In this document: one piece after another, positions 43,231 through 51,114 of the stretch
How the letters are laid out: each line of letters starts with the position of its first letter
Position numbering within the stretch: the stretch's first letter is position 1
Assembly (NCBI RefSeq): GCF_023684385.1
Contig: NZ_JAGSOJ010000002.1
Location: 124,001-188,000 of the forward strand
DNA length: 64,000 bases
Source of the DNA: Oceanirhabdus seepicola
GTDB taxonomy: Bacteria; Bacillota; Clostridia; Clostridiales; Clostridiaceae
Reading direction: 5' to 3'
Notes under the pieces: model-generated
Seen by the model: only the letters and a program-made list of their open reading frames with translations
Database searches by the model: none
What the model was told of the DNA's origin: nothing
Translations under genes and position numbers: made by a program

Positions 43231-43386
43231 AGATCGAATAATTAAAAAGAGGGTTTTAATATACACGGGGGACGGTATATTATTCAAAAGAATGTTCTCT
43301 GAATACAGAATACTTTTTAGTAATATGCCAAATGAATATATTGGAAACAAATGAGAATCTTTCCTATTCGGAAAGATTTATTTTTG
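43231..43386 (+). ncRNA. Candidate free-standing small RNA
   Basis: The segment between a perfect promoter and an intrinsic terminator (arms aatctttcc / ggaaagatt, 43356-43378, then TATTTTTG) would give an RNA of about 155 nt. It contains the hairpin aatatac-acgggggacg-gtatatt (43258-43281) with a G-rich loop. A 20-codon frame (MFSEYRILFSNMPNEYIGNK, ATG at 43292) exists but has no ribosome binding site. It could also be a leader with a transcription attenuator for the kinase gene at 43553. I do not match it to a known RNA family. Confidence 0.5.
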
Positions 43387-43552
43387 TTTACAGAAAAATA
43401 ATGTATAGGTAAATAAAATTCTCATTTATCTCTAATTAGATATCCGCAGAAATTGTATATTTACGGTATGTATTAAGGGATTTTACTTGTAAAGTATAGT
43501 TTATAAGATTTATAATTGAATTAATAATAAGTTTTGTTAAAGGAGGATTAAA
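43387..43552. other. Promoter region of the histidine kinase gene
   Basis: AT-rich sequence without an ORF, ending in AAAGGAGG before the kinase start. No clear operator was seen. Confidence 0.4.
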
Positions 43553-44977
43553 ATGCACAAAAATGGAAATGTAAAAAAAACACTGTTCACAAATTACATT
43601 ATATTCACAATAACCTCCTTATGTTTATTGATAGTATGCCTATTGGGTGGTGCCTTTTTATATTCCTCATCACTACAAAAGGGATCAAGAGATTTCATAA
43701 AAGTATACAATGTAATGGCTGAAGATATTGTAAAAAGTGATTATAAAAAAATAAATACAGATGATTTGGAAAAATTGAATGGATGGATTGAAATTGTAGA
43801 TGAACAGGGGAATGTAGCATATTCTAGTGGAGTTGTTCAGAAGGTAAGAATGAACTATGGGCCAGGAGAAATATATGATCTTCTTGTAGATGAGAATGAA
43901 AAATATTTTATTACTAGCACAAAATTTGAAGGATATAATGGTATAAAATACCGACTCATTGTTAGAGTAGATAAGAAATTGTATTATGAACAATTCACAG
44001 AAGATTTTTTATATGACTTTATAGCATCACTAAAAGGTTCCCTTATAGTTTTTATTTTTTTATTCTTTTTAAATATTTATTTATTCTCTATATGGGTGGG
44101 AAAAAGGATTACAAATCCTTTGACTATACTTACAGAGAGGCTTAGGAATTTTGCTAAAGCAGAGAATAAAAAGAAAATTCATTATAACAATTCTGTAGAG
44201 ATGGAATTCGTGGAAATTGCAGACTCATTTAATTATATGATAGATGAGATTGAAAGAATAGAAGAGGAAAAGAAAGAACTTGAGGATAGTAAGCAGAAAT
44301 TGATAGTGGATATTTCACATGATATAAAAACACCAATTACAACAATTCAAGGATATGCTAAAGCAATTGCAGATGGAATTGTGAAGGATGAAGAGGATAA
44401 ACAAAAATATTTAAATATTATTTATATGAAAGCAAGAAGTGTTACTGAACTGATTAATCTTCTTTTTGATTATGTAAAACTAGATCATAGGAGTTATGAA
44501 TTGAGTTTTGAAAAGAAAGATATAAATGAACTGGTAAGACAGGTTATTGCTGAGAATTATGAAGATATAATTGTTAATGGATTTGAAATAGAAGTTCATA
44601 TTAAAGATGAGAAGTTGCTAATTGATGTTGATTTTATGCAGATGAAGAGAGTAATATCAAATCTTATTTCAAATTCTCTCAAATATAACACCACAGGAAC
44701 AAAAATCATAATAAGTGTAGATGATATAGAGGATTCAGCAATAGTAAGAGTTGGGGACACAGGAGTAGGAATACCAAAGGACATAAGAGGGAATATATTT
44801 GAGCCATTTGTAAGAGGAAGTAAAGATAGAGCTTCTAAGGTTGGTGGTAGTGGATTGGGATTATCAATTGTAAAGAGAATAGTTGATATGCACGATGGAA
44901 CAATTGAACTTTATGATGAAGTTGGAGAAATGAAGAGTATGTTCCAGATTACATTACCGAAGAAAAATTCGAAATAA
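43553..44977 (+). CDS. Sensor histidine kinase without adjacent regulator
   Basis: The 474-aa kinase has two membrane helices (about 13-38 and 160-183), a small external domain of about 120 residues, HAMP at about 183-240, the H-box VDISHDIKTPIT (His at about 256) and the ATP-binding domain (NLISNSLKYN, GDTGVGIP, GGSGLGLSIVK). It resembles kinases of the VanS/PhoR type. No response-regulator gene is next to it; upstream are the WYL gene and the candidate RNA, downstream fxsA. It is therefore an orphan in this window. Confidence 0.93.
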   Translation: MHKNGNVKKTLFTNYIIFTITSLCLLIVCLLGGAFLYSSSLQKGSRDFIKVYNVMAEDIVKSDYKKINTDDLEKLNGWIEIVDEQGNVAYSSGVVQKVRMNYGPGEIYDLLVDENEKYFITSTKFEGYNGIKYRLIVRVDKKLYYEQFTEDFLYDFIASLKGSLIVFIFLFFLNIYLFSIWVGKRITNPLTILTERLRNFAKAENKKKIHYNNSVEMEFVEIADSFNYMIDEIERIEEEKKELEDSKQKLIVDISHDIKTPITTIQGYAKAIADGIVKDEEDKQKYLNIIYMKARSVTELINLLFDYVKLDHRSYELSFEKKDINELVRQVIAENYEDIIVNGFEIEVHIKDEKLLIDVDFMQMKRVISNLISNSLKYNTTGTKIIISVDDIEDSAIVRVGDTGVGIPKDIRGNIFEPFVRGSKDRASKVGGSGLGLSIVKRIVDMHDGTIELYDEVGEMKSMFQITLPKKNSK

Positions 44978-45094
44978 TAATTAAGTGGAAATGTTAAAAA
45001 AATATAAAGTTTTATTAACAAATATGATTATCTCAAGGGAATATGATATAATGATAAAAAGTAAATAAAACTATATTAGGTGGTGCAGAAAACT

Positions 45095-45529
45095 ATGAAA
45101 AAAAGTTCGGGGATTTTTTCCAAGTTAGTTTTGCTATTGACGGTAATTCCAATATTAGAATTATATATACTATTTAAACTTGCAGGAGCAATAAATTGGG
45201 GACCAACAATACTACTTGTTATTGTTACAGGGGTAGCAGGAGCATATCTTGCAAAACAACAAGGAAAAGAAATATTAAATAAAATAAAGATGGAATTAAG
45301 CAGTGGTAACATGCCAGGAGATTCATTATTGAATGGATTGAGTATTCTTGTAGGTGGTGTGCTGTTATTAACACCGGGTATATTAACTGACATTACTGGA
45401 TTCTTACTAATAATACCAATTTCAAGAGTTATATTTATTAAATTTTTGAAGAGTAAATTTAATGGTATGATAAACACTGGAAACAGTAACTTTGTATATA
45501 TAAATAAAGATGATTATAATGAACACTAA
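45095..45529 (+). CDS. fxsA: FxsA-family membrane protein
   Basis: The 144-aa protein has three membrane helices and the FxsA signature VLLLTPGILTDITGFLLIIP (about 89-108). FxsA of E. coli relieves phage T7 exclusion by the F plasmid when overproduced; its normal role in bacteria is not known. The ATG at 45095 has TAGGTGG at 9-nt spacing; two upstream GTG codons lie in that site and are rejected. A hairpin follows. Confidence 0.88.
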   Translation: MKKSSGIFSKLVLLLTVIPILELYILFKLAGAINWGPTILLVIVTGVAGAYLAKQQGKEILNKIKMELSSGNMPGDSLLNGLSILVGGVLLLTPGILTDITGFLLIIPISRVIFIKFLKSKFNGMINTGNSNFVYINKDDYNEH

Positions 45530-45531
45530 AT

Positions 45532-45555
45532 AAAAGCGCTTAAAGGCGCTTTTAA
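45532..45555 (+). terminator. Hairpin after fxsA
   Basis: Perfect arms aaaagcgc / gcgctttt around ttaaag, then TAATC. The T-run is part of the stem, so termination is likely but not strong. Confidence 0.65.
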
Positions 45556-45591
45556 TCATTGTATAAAAATTCTAAAGAATGGGGTAATAGA

Positions 45592-46308
45592 ATGAAGATT
45601 ATAGTTTCACCAAGCAAGATACAACAGTTTGAGAGAAGAATATCATATAAAAATTCAAACCCAAAGTTTCAACCGGAGAGTTTTGAACTTAGAAAGATAC
45701 TGAAATCAAAATCGCAAGATGAAATCACTAGAATAATGAAAATCAAAGGTAAAAAGTTAGAAGAAGTTCTTAAAATTTATGAAACTTCAGTTGAAAATTT
45801 GGATAAAGCCTGTGCTATTGAAGCATATACTGGGTTTGTTTTTAAGGAATTATATTTAGAAGGATATTCTGAAGAAGAACTTGAATATATGGAAGATAAG
45901 TTAAGGATATTATCAGCTTTATATGGAATTTTAAAACCCTTTGATAGTATAAATCCCTATAGATTAGATATGACTATGAAGATTTGTGATGAAAGTTTAT
46001 ATTCATTATGGACTGAAAAAATATCACAAGAATTTTCAGATGAAGAATTAATAGTGAATTTAGCTTCAAAAGAATTTTGTAAGCTCGTAAAAAGGCCAAT
46101 GTTGACAATTGATTTTAAAGTAATGAAAGATGGGAAATTAAAAACAGTAGGTACATACGCAAAGAAAGCTAGAGGGATGATGTTACACTACTTGATAAGC
46201 AATAGAGTAGAAGATATCTCTAAAATAAAGAAATTTGATATGGATGGTTATTTTTTTAGTGAAGAAAACTCTAAGGATAATAATTGGGTATTCATAAAAA
46301 AAGCGTAA
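45592..46308 (+). CDS. yaaA: YaaA/DUF328 peroxide-stress protein
   Basis: The 238-aa protein starts MKIIVSPSKIQ and contains the YaaA family stretches AYTGFVFKEL, LRILSALYGILKPFD and NPYRLDM, plus VNLASKEFCKLV near the C-terminus. In E. coli YaaA lowers free iron and prevents DNA damage during peroxide stress; it has a helix-hairpin-helix-like DNA-binding fold. An in-frame start at 45559 would add 11 residues not seen in the family. Its end overlaps a bidirectional terminator. Confidence 0.92.
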   Translation: MKIIVSPSKIQQFERRISYKNSNPKFQPESFELRKILKSKSQDEITRIMKIKGKKLEEVLKIYETSVENLDKACAIEAYTGFVFKELYLEGYSEEELEYMEDKLRILSALYGILKPFDSINPYRLDMTMKICDESLYSLWTEKISQEFSDEELIVNLASKEFCKLVKRPMLTIDFKVMKDGKLKTVGTYAKKARGMMLHYLISNRVEDISKIKKFDMDGYFFSEENSKDNNWVFIKKA

Positions 46309-46331
46309 GGTTTTTAACCTTACGCTTTTTT
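46296..46331. terminator. Bidirectional terminator between yaaA and the minus-strand gene
   Basis: aaaaaagcgtaagg and ccttacgctttttt around ttttta, with A- and T-runs at both ends. Both flanking stop codons lie inside it. Confidence 0.9.
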
Positions 46332-46976
46332 TATCTCAGAAACGAGGATTGTAGAATTATCAACAGTTTCCTTGTGGAATTCAAAGTAATATCCACAGTT
46401 AAGTGTGTCTACAAAAGTACTTATCCACAATGATCTTAAATCATAGAATACATTTATATCTCCATCGACGTTATCCCAATAGTCTTTGTGAAGACAGTTT
46501 GAAACTTTCCATTGAAGCAATTCAGCTGTACTGATTGTAATGGATTTAACATTATCACATGGCATTCCATCAAGAATAAAATCATTTATTAATTTGTTGA
46601 TGCTTTCTGGTGAAGTTATAGACGATTTATCAACAGAAAGAGCACATCTTTCGGCTTGAGCTGAGTAAACGCCTTTAATTAAATCCATTCCATCTTTATA
46701 TTCTCTTATAATGTATGTGATTAAAGCTGCTTGTCTTGATTCAGCTTCCCCAATTCTTGCATGTAACCATCCGTGGATGTTGCTAGCATCGATTAATTCT
46801 TCAAGTGGTTTATTCTCTAATGGGCACCCAAATTTCTCATTTATAAGATGAACATAATTATCAATTTTATTTTCCTTAGAAGAATTTATAGCCTCTATAA
46901 TATTCTCCTCTAAATCACTAAATAATCTAATTTTGTTGTAAAGCCAATGATGTATTGGTCCTAAAAATAAACTCAT
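46320..46976 (-). CDS. 218-aa His/Cys-containing protein, partner of the siroheme reductase
   Basis: I do not recognise a named family. The protein begins MSLFLGPIHHWLYNKI and has a second conserved-looking NIHGWLHARIGEAESR (about 66-81), plus scattered cysteines (FGCPLE, ERCALS, MPCDN, NCLHK, NCGYYF). It is mainly helical, without signal peptide. It lies 59 bp downstream of the small nitrite/sulfite reductase gene on the same strand, each with its own ribosome binding site (AGGAGG here), so the two may be one operon. The His/Trp motifs could bind a metal or heme; that is inference. Confidence 0.7.
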   Translation of the reverse strand: MSLFLGPIHHWLYNKIRLFSDLEENIIEAINSSKENKIDNYVHLINEKFGCPLENKPLEELIDASNIHGWLHARIGEAESRQAALITYIIREYKDGMDLIKGVYSAQAERCALSVDKSSITSPESINKLINDFILDGMPCDNVKSITISTAELLQWKVSNCLHKDYWDNVDGDINVFYDLRSLWISTFVDTLNCGYYFEFHKETVDNSTILVSEIKKA

Positions 46977-47035
46977 AATAAACCTCCTGAATTTTAAAAA
47001 TTATTTTTTCCTTTTGCTGTGCTATATTTTTTAAA

Positions 47036-47731
47036 CTACTTTTCTATGGTTTTGGGATTAATTTCATCATAGATTTTATAAACACCTTGGATAAATTTAT
47101 CTAGAGTTATTTGATCTATGAAATCACCAAGTTTAGTTCCTAATTCTGCATTGTCATTATAGAATTCGTAAATTGATTCAACCATGTTAAAAGCCTCATC
47201 TTCATTCAAATTTGAAGCTATTTTATCAGAAAGTCTAGGATGATATCCAGCACTTCCGCCAGCTATCACTATATAACCTTCATCTTTAGTTCCGATGACT
47301 CCAATATCTTTTGAGTTAACACTTCCACAAGCATTACGACATCCAGCAACCCCGATTTTAGTTCTATTAGGTGTTGGAGCTCCATAAAATCTTTTTTCAA
47401 GTCTTAGTCCTAATGGAAGTGAATTCTGTTTCATTCTTTTGCAGAAAGTAGCTGGACACATCTCTACATTTTTAACTGAATATGGAGATAAAACTGCAGG
47501 CTCCATACCAAGATCTTTCCAAGCCTTTTCCACATCTTCTGCTTTTAAACCAATTATCATCAGTCTTTGACCAGATGTTAATTTTATAGATGCATTATAC
47601 TTCTCAGCAACTTCTGTAATTTTTAATAAAGTTTTATGATTAACAAAACCTCCAGGTATTCTAGGGGTAATTGCGTAAGTTCTTTTATTATTTCTTATTC
47701 TTTGCAAAACTGCATATTTAGGCATTTTCAT
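47036..47731 (-). CDS. Small siroheme/4Fe-4S nitrite-sulfite reductase-like protein
   Basis: At 231 aa this is a minimal nitrite/sulfite reductase unit: N-terminal ferredoxin-like half (ITPRIPGGFVNHKTLLKI ... TSGQRLMIIGL) and a siroheme/4Fe-4S half with CPATFC (about 92-97) and GCRNACGS (about 128-135), giving the four cluster cysteines; the first pair is CX4C rather than the more usual CX5C. It is similar in size to low-molecular-weight assimilatory-type sulfite reductases of anaerobes. An electron donor is not encoded nearby. The likely substrate is sulfite or nitrite. Confidence 0.87.
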   Translation of the reverse strand: MKMPKYAVLQRIRNNKRTYAITPRIPGGFVNHKTLLKITEVAEKYNASIKLTSGQRLMIIGLKAEDVEKAWKDLGMEPAVLSPYSVKNVEMCPATFCKRMKQNSLPLGLRLEKRFYGAPTPNRTKIGVAGCRNACGSVNSKDIGVIGTKDEGYIVIAGGSAGYHPRLSDKIASNLNEDEAFNMVESIYEFYNDNAELGTKLGDFIDQITLDKFIQGVYKIYDEINPKTIEK

Positions 47732-47937
47732 ATTATCACCTCGTTATATATAAGATTAGTTTATTCACTAATTTCGATTTCATGTAAATTATAATAAAAT
47801 TATATACAATAAATAAGAAAAAAGAGGTAACCTACGATACATGAAAACAGAAATTTTAAAAATAGGAAACAGAATTATAAAAAAATAATTAAGCTAAATT
47901 CTTGAAAGGAGAGCATTTTACTCCAAGAAAGTGAGTT

Positions 47938-47997
47938 TTGCATTAAATAGGACATGTGTTAAAATAGGGGGTATATACTAAACAGTTTAGTATATAC
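47938..47997 (+). promoter_or_regulatory. speD promoter with a 27-bp palindromic operator
   Basis: TTGCAT (47938-47943), 16 bp, TAAAAT (47960-47965). Immediately downstream, gtatatactaaa (47971-47982) and tttagtatatac (47986-47997) are exact reverse complements around cag. A 27-bp perfect palindrome at the expected transcription start is a typical repressor site of TetR- or LacI-like size. No regulator gene is adjacent. Confidence 0.7.
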
Positions 47998-48026
47998 AAA
48001 CATAAAGTTTAAAAGATAAAGAAGGG

Positions 48027-48467
48027 ATGAGGGGAGTGAATATTCAACAATTAGGGAGACATATTCTTGTTGAAATGTATAACTGTGATAAAGAGATATT
48101 AAACAATCACAAACTTATTGAGGGGTATATGAATGAAGCTGCAGAAAAATCAGGGGCGACAATAGTACAAAGTGTATTTCATATGTTCAACCCATGGGGA
48201 GTTAGTGGGGCTGTTATTATTCAAGAATCTCATTTAACAATTCATACTTGGCCTGAATATGGATACGCAGCTATAGATTTATTTACTTGTGGAGATAGTG
48301 TAGATCCATGGATTGGGCTAGATTATTTAAAGACAATGTTAAAAAGTAATAAGATAGAAATTAAGGATATTATTAGAGGTGAAACTAGTAAAATAAGATA
48401 TTTTTCAAATGAGAGATTTCAAAATATGCATTTCAAACCAATTAACCTTGAAGAAAATAATGATTAA
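48027..48467 (+). CDS. speD: S-adenosylmethionine decarboxylase proenzyme
   Basis: The 146-aa protein is a class 1 (Gram-positive type) SpeD. The self-cleavage site is in IIQESHLTIHTWPEYGYAAIDLFTCG: Ser of ESH becomes the pyruvoyl group, and the HTWPE and TCGD residues complete the site. It makes decarboxylated SAM, the aminopropyl donor for spermidine. No spermidine synthase gene is nearby. The start may be ATG 48027 or GTG 48036, which has better spacing to GAAGGG. A 27-bp palindrome overlaps its promoter region. Confidence 0.94.
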   Translation: MRGVNIQQLGRHILVEMYNCDKEILNNHKLIEGYMNEAAEKSGATIVQSVFHMFNPWGVSGAVIIQESHLTIHTWPEYGYAAIDLFTCGDSVDPWIGLDYLKTMLKSNKIEIKDIIRGETSKIRYFSNERFQNMHFKPINLEENND

Positions 48468-48527
48468 ATTTTATAAAATTTTTGTTGACATTTATAAATT
48501 ACATGCATATAATAAATATTAATCAGA

Positions 48528-48822
48528 GTGATGTACTCGGAATAAAGTGGTAAAGCGTAGAAAAAGGAAAGTAGTATAAAGGAAATATACAGAGAGAGAT
48601 TTCAAAGCTGAGAGAGATCTTATAGGAAATTTATATGAAGTGCCCTTTGGAGTGTGTACTGAAAGGCTAGTTGGCTAGTAGGCTACACGGGGATTCGCCC
48701 CTTATAGCGATAGAGCATATAGGTGCTTGAAAAGTGGATACTTTGTATCAATTAGAGTGGAACCGCGGATAATACTTCGTCTCTTAATGTAGAAATGCAT
48801 ATATGAGAACGAGGTTTTTTTA
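48528..48822 (+). promoter_or_regulatory. T-box riboswitch, probably cysteine-specific
   Basis: The T-box sequence agagtggaaccgcgg is at 48754-48768 and the terminator helix (cttcgtctc with gagaacgagg, then TTTTTTT) at 48774-48822. The 5' part (gagtgatgtactcgg from 48528) fits Stem I. UGU occurs twice in ggagtgtgtactgaa (48649-48663), where the specifier loop is expected, and codes for Cys. In known T-boxes uncharged tRNA pairs with specifier and T-box bulge and prevents termination. It precedes cysK-cysE. The specifier assignment is inference. Confidence 0.92.
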
Positions 48823-48905
48823 TTTTTATTTTAAAAAGTAGGAGAAATTTTATTTATTTTTTAGTAACTTAGGAGAAATTTTAAAAGAAAAGGAGAGATT
48901 AGATT

Positions 48906-49811
48906 ATGTTTATGAATATTTTAGAAATGATAGGTAAAACACCGATTATTAAACTTAATAATGTAGTAAATGAGGATATGGCAGAAGTATATGTTAAATT
49001 GGAGGGGTTCAATCCAGGAGGAAGTGTAAAAGATAGAGCGGCGTTAGGAATGATAGAAGCTGCACAAAAAGAGGGGTTATTGAAGAGTGGAGATGTTATT
49101 GTAGAACCCACTAGTGGAAATACAGGAATAGCCTTGGCTATGATAGGTGGGTTAAAAGGACATAAGGTAATTCTTGTAATGCCTGATACAATGAGTAAAG
49201 AGAGAAGAGCTATAATGAAGGCATATGGAGCTGAACTTGTATTGACAGAAGGAGCAAAAGGGATGAAAGGCGCAATTGAAAAGGCGTATGAAATGGCTGA
49301 AGGTAAAGACGGATATTTCATTCCTCAACAATTCAATAATGAGGCGAACTCTTTGAAGCACTATGAAACTACTGCAGAAGAGATATATAGTGAAATATCA
49401 GATGTAGATTATTTTGTAGCTGGAGTAGGAACTGGTGGGACTATTACTGGAGTAGGAAGAAGACTTAAAGAATTGAATCAGAATATAACAAATGTAGCAG
49501 TTGAGCCTACAAATTCAGCTGTTCTTTCAGGTGAAGGGCCGGGATCACATAAGATTCAAGGAATCGGAGCTGGATTTGAACCGAAAATATATGATGGAAG
49601 TGTAGTGGACAGAATTATTACAATTAAAGACGAAGAAGCTGTTGAAGCTGCAAGAAAAATTGCTCAAAGTGAAGGGTTATTATTAGGAATATCGTCAGGG
49701 GCTAGTATTGCAGCAGCTATAAAACTTGCTAAAGAAGTAGGAAAAGGCAAGAAAATAGTAGTTGTTTCCCCTGATGATGGAGTGAAATATTTATCAACAG
49801 GTCTCTATTAA
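48906..49811 (+). CDS. cysK: Cysteine synthase A (O-acetylserine sulfhydrylase)
   Basis: The 301-aa PLP enzyme carries the PLP lysine K42 in NPGGSVKDRAA, the substrate loop TSGNTG, the phosphate loop GTGGTITG and a final SSGAS. It joins sulfide to O-acetylserine to give cysteine in the cytoplasm. It is in an operon with cysE (30-bp gap) and under the upstream T-box, so it should be induced when tRNA-Cys is uncharged. An ATG at 48912 is an alternative start two codons in. Confidence 0.96.
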   Translation: MFMNILEMIGKTPIIKLNNVVNEDMAEVYVKLEGFNPGGSVKDRAALGMIEAAQKEGLLKSGDVIVEPTSGNTGIALAMIGGLKGHKVILVMPDTMSKERRAIMKAYGAELVLTEGAKGMKGAIEKAYEMAEGKDGYFIPQQFNNEANSLKHYETTAEEIYSEISDVDYFVAGVGTGGTITGVGRRLKELNQNITNVAVEPTNSAVLSGEGPGSHKIQGIGAGFEPKIYDGSVVDRIITIKDEEAVEAARKIAQSEGLLLGISSGASIAAAIKLAKEVGKGKKIVVVSPDDGVKYLSTGLY

Positions 49812-49841
49812 ATAGAAGAAGAATAATAGGAGCTGAAGAGA

Positions 49842-50429
49842 ATGAGATTTTTTAGAACTTTGAAATATGATATAAATCATGTGCTCCAAACAGATCCAGC
49901 AGCTAAGAGTTTTCTGGAAGTACTAATATTATATCCTCATATTCATGCTTTAATTGGATATAGAATTGCTCATGCTATTTATAAGAAAAAGTTTTTTTTA
50001 TTATCAAGAATGATAAGTCAGATAAGTAGATTCTTTACAGGAATTGAGATACACCCAGGTGCACAAATAGGAAAAGGCCTGTTCATAGACCATGGAATGG
50101 GAGTTGTTATTGGAGAAACTACTATAATTGGTGATAATGTTACCATATATCAAGGAGTAACTTTAGGTGGAACAGGAAAAGAAAAAGGTAAGCGACATCC
50201 CACTATTGGAGACGATGTAATTGTTGGAGCTGGTGCTAAAATTCTAGGAAATATATACATTGCCTCAGGAAGTAAAGTAGGAGCAAATGCAGTGGTTCTT
50301 AAGGATACAAGTAAGAAATCCACTGCAGTAGGTATACCTGCTAAAATTTTGCCAAAGAGGCCTAAGGCGATTGACGATATAGAAGAGGATGGTAAGGTTA
50401 TAAAGATATATAATGAGATGATAATATAA
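49842..50429 (+). CDS. cysE: Serine O-acetyltransferase
   Basis: The 195-aa enzyme has an N-terminal helical part and a left-handed beta-helix of hexapeptide repeats ([41 protein letters not shown]) with the catalytic DHG...GET pattern. It makes O-acetylserine for CysK, encoded just upstream, so the operon forms the two-step cysteine pathway. It is shorter at the N-terminus than the E. coli enzyme, as usual in Firmicutes. Confidence 0.95.
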   Translation: MRFFRTLKYDINHVLQTDPAAKSFLEVLILYPHIHALIGYRIAHAIYKKKFFLLSRMISQISRFFTGIEIHPGAQIGKGLFIDHGMGVVIGETTIIGDNVTIYQGVTLGGTGKEKGKRHPTIGDDVIVGAGAKILGNIYIASGSKVGANAVVLKDTSKKSTAVGIPAKILPKRPKAIDDIEEDGKVIKIYNEMII

Positions 50430-50442
50430 AGATTTAGAAACA

Positions 50443-50686
50443 AATGGAGAATTGATAATGTATAATGGAGAATGATTGACATTTCTCTTCGTGAAATTAT
50501 AATTTTATTGTTTCTTGGACAATAGAGGTTTACTCGTTTCAATTAAATGAAACATTATATTTTAAATACAATATTTTATCAAGATAAAATGAGTAAAATC
50601 TTCTTGTGCTAAAGAAAAATAAGATATAGTTTCTGCGTAAGCAGAAACATCCATCATTCTCCATTATCAATTATCCATTATACATT
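50443..50686. mobile_element. MITE-like element with inverted-repeat ends (copy D of the dispersed repeat)
   Basis: The two ends of this 244-bp non-coding segment contain an exact 15-bp inverted pair, ataatggagaatgat (50462-50476) and atcattctccattat (50653-50667), within longer imperfect arms. The left end includes the 19-mer aattgataatgtataatgg found at 27418-27436. There is no ORF inside. The features fit a miniature inverted-repeat element moved by a transposase elsewhere in the genome. Confidence 0.6.
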
Positions 50687-50687
50687 A

Positions 50688-50712
50688 AAAAAAGCATGTG
50701 GAGCATGCTTTT
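50688..50712. terminator. Terminator-like hairpin
   Basis: agcatg / catgct around tggag, with A-run before and T-run after; nearly the same sequence as the hairpin at 36916-36942. Confidence 0.55.
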
Positions 50713-50720
50713 TTTTATAC

Positions 50721-50784
50721 CTACTTGACAATGCAAAGTAGCATTGGTACAATTTGCATATAGCTACTAAGTAATGCAAAGTAG
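50721..50784 (+). promoter_or_regulatory. PadR promoter with two 21-bp operators
   Basis: TTGACA (50725-50730), 17-bp spacer, TACAAT (50748-50753). Two 21-bp sites of form CTACTnnnnAATGCAAAGTAG lie at 50721-50741, over the -35, and 50764-50784, just before the PadR start. Each has CTACT/AGTAG dyad ends. This arrangement fits autorepression by the PadR protein encoded downstream. Confidence 0.75.
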
Positions 50785-50793
50785 GTGAAAAAA

Positions 50794-51114
50794 ATGGCAA
50801 AAGATACTCAACTATTAAAAGGTATTCTAGAAGGATGTATTTTGAAGGTGATAAGTAAAGGGGATGCCTATGGATACAAAATCCTTGAGACTTTAAATGA
50901 ATATGGATATAAAGAATTATCAGAAGGAAGTGTATACCCCCTTCTTCTAAGATTAGAAAAGAAAGAAATTATAAGAGTTGAAAGAAAAAAATCTCCTTAT
51001 GGACCTATGAGAAAATATTATTTTCTAACTGATGAGGGGGAAGTATATCTTAATGAGTTCAAGAAAAACTGGAATGAGATTAGCTATATAACAAATAAAA
51101 TCTTAAATGATTAA
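50794..51114 (+). CDS. PadR-family transcriptional regulator
   Basis: The 106-aa protein has the PadR winged helix (GYKILETLNEYGYKELSEGSVYPLLLRLEKKEII) and a C-terminal helix for dimerisation. The ATG at 50794 has AGGTG at normal spacing; the GTG at 50785 is inside that site. The gene overlaps the next one by 8 bp and opens a three-gene operon ending in a MutS-like ATPase. Two 21-bp operator-like repeats at its promoter suggest autoregulation. Confidence 0.92.
   Translation: MAKDTQLLKGILEGCILKVISKGDAYGYKILETLNEYGYKELSEGSVYPLLLRLEKKEIIRVERKKSPYGPMRKYYFLTDEGEVYLNEFKKNWNEISYITNKILND

Noticed and set aside
43292..43354. A 20-codon ORF inside the candidate RNA
   Set aside because: No ribosome binding site precedes its ATG and the peptide shows no recognisable feature; it is kept only as a note in the RNA entry.
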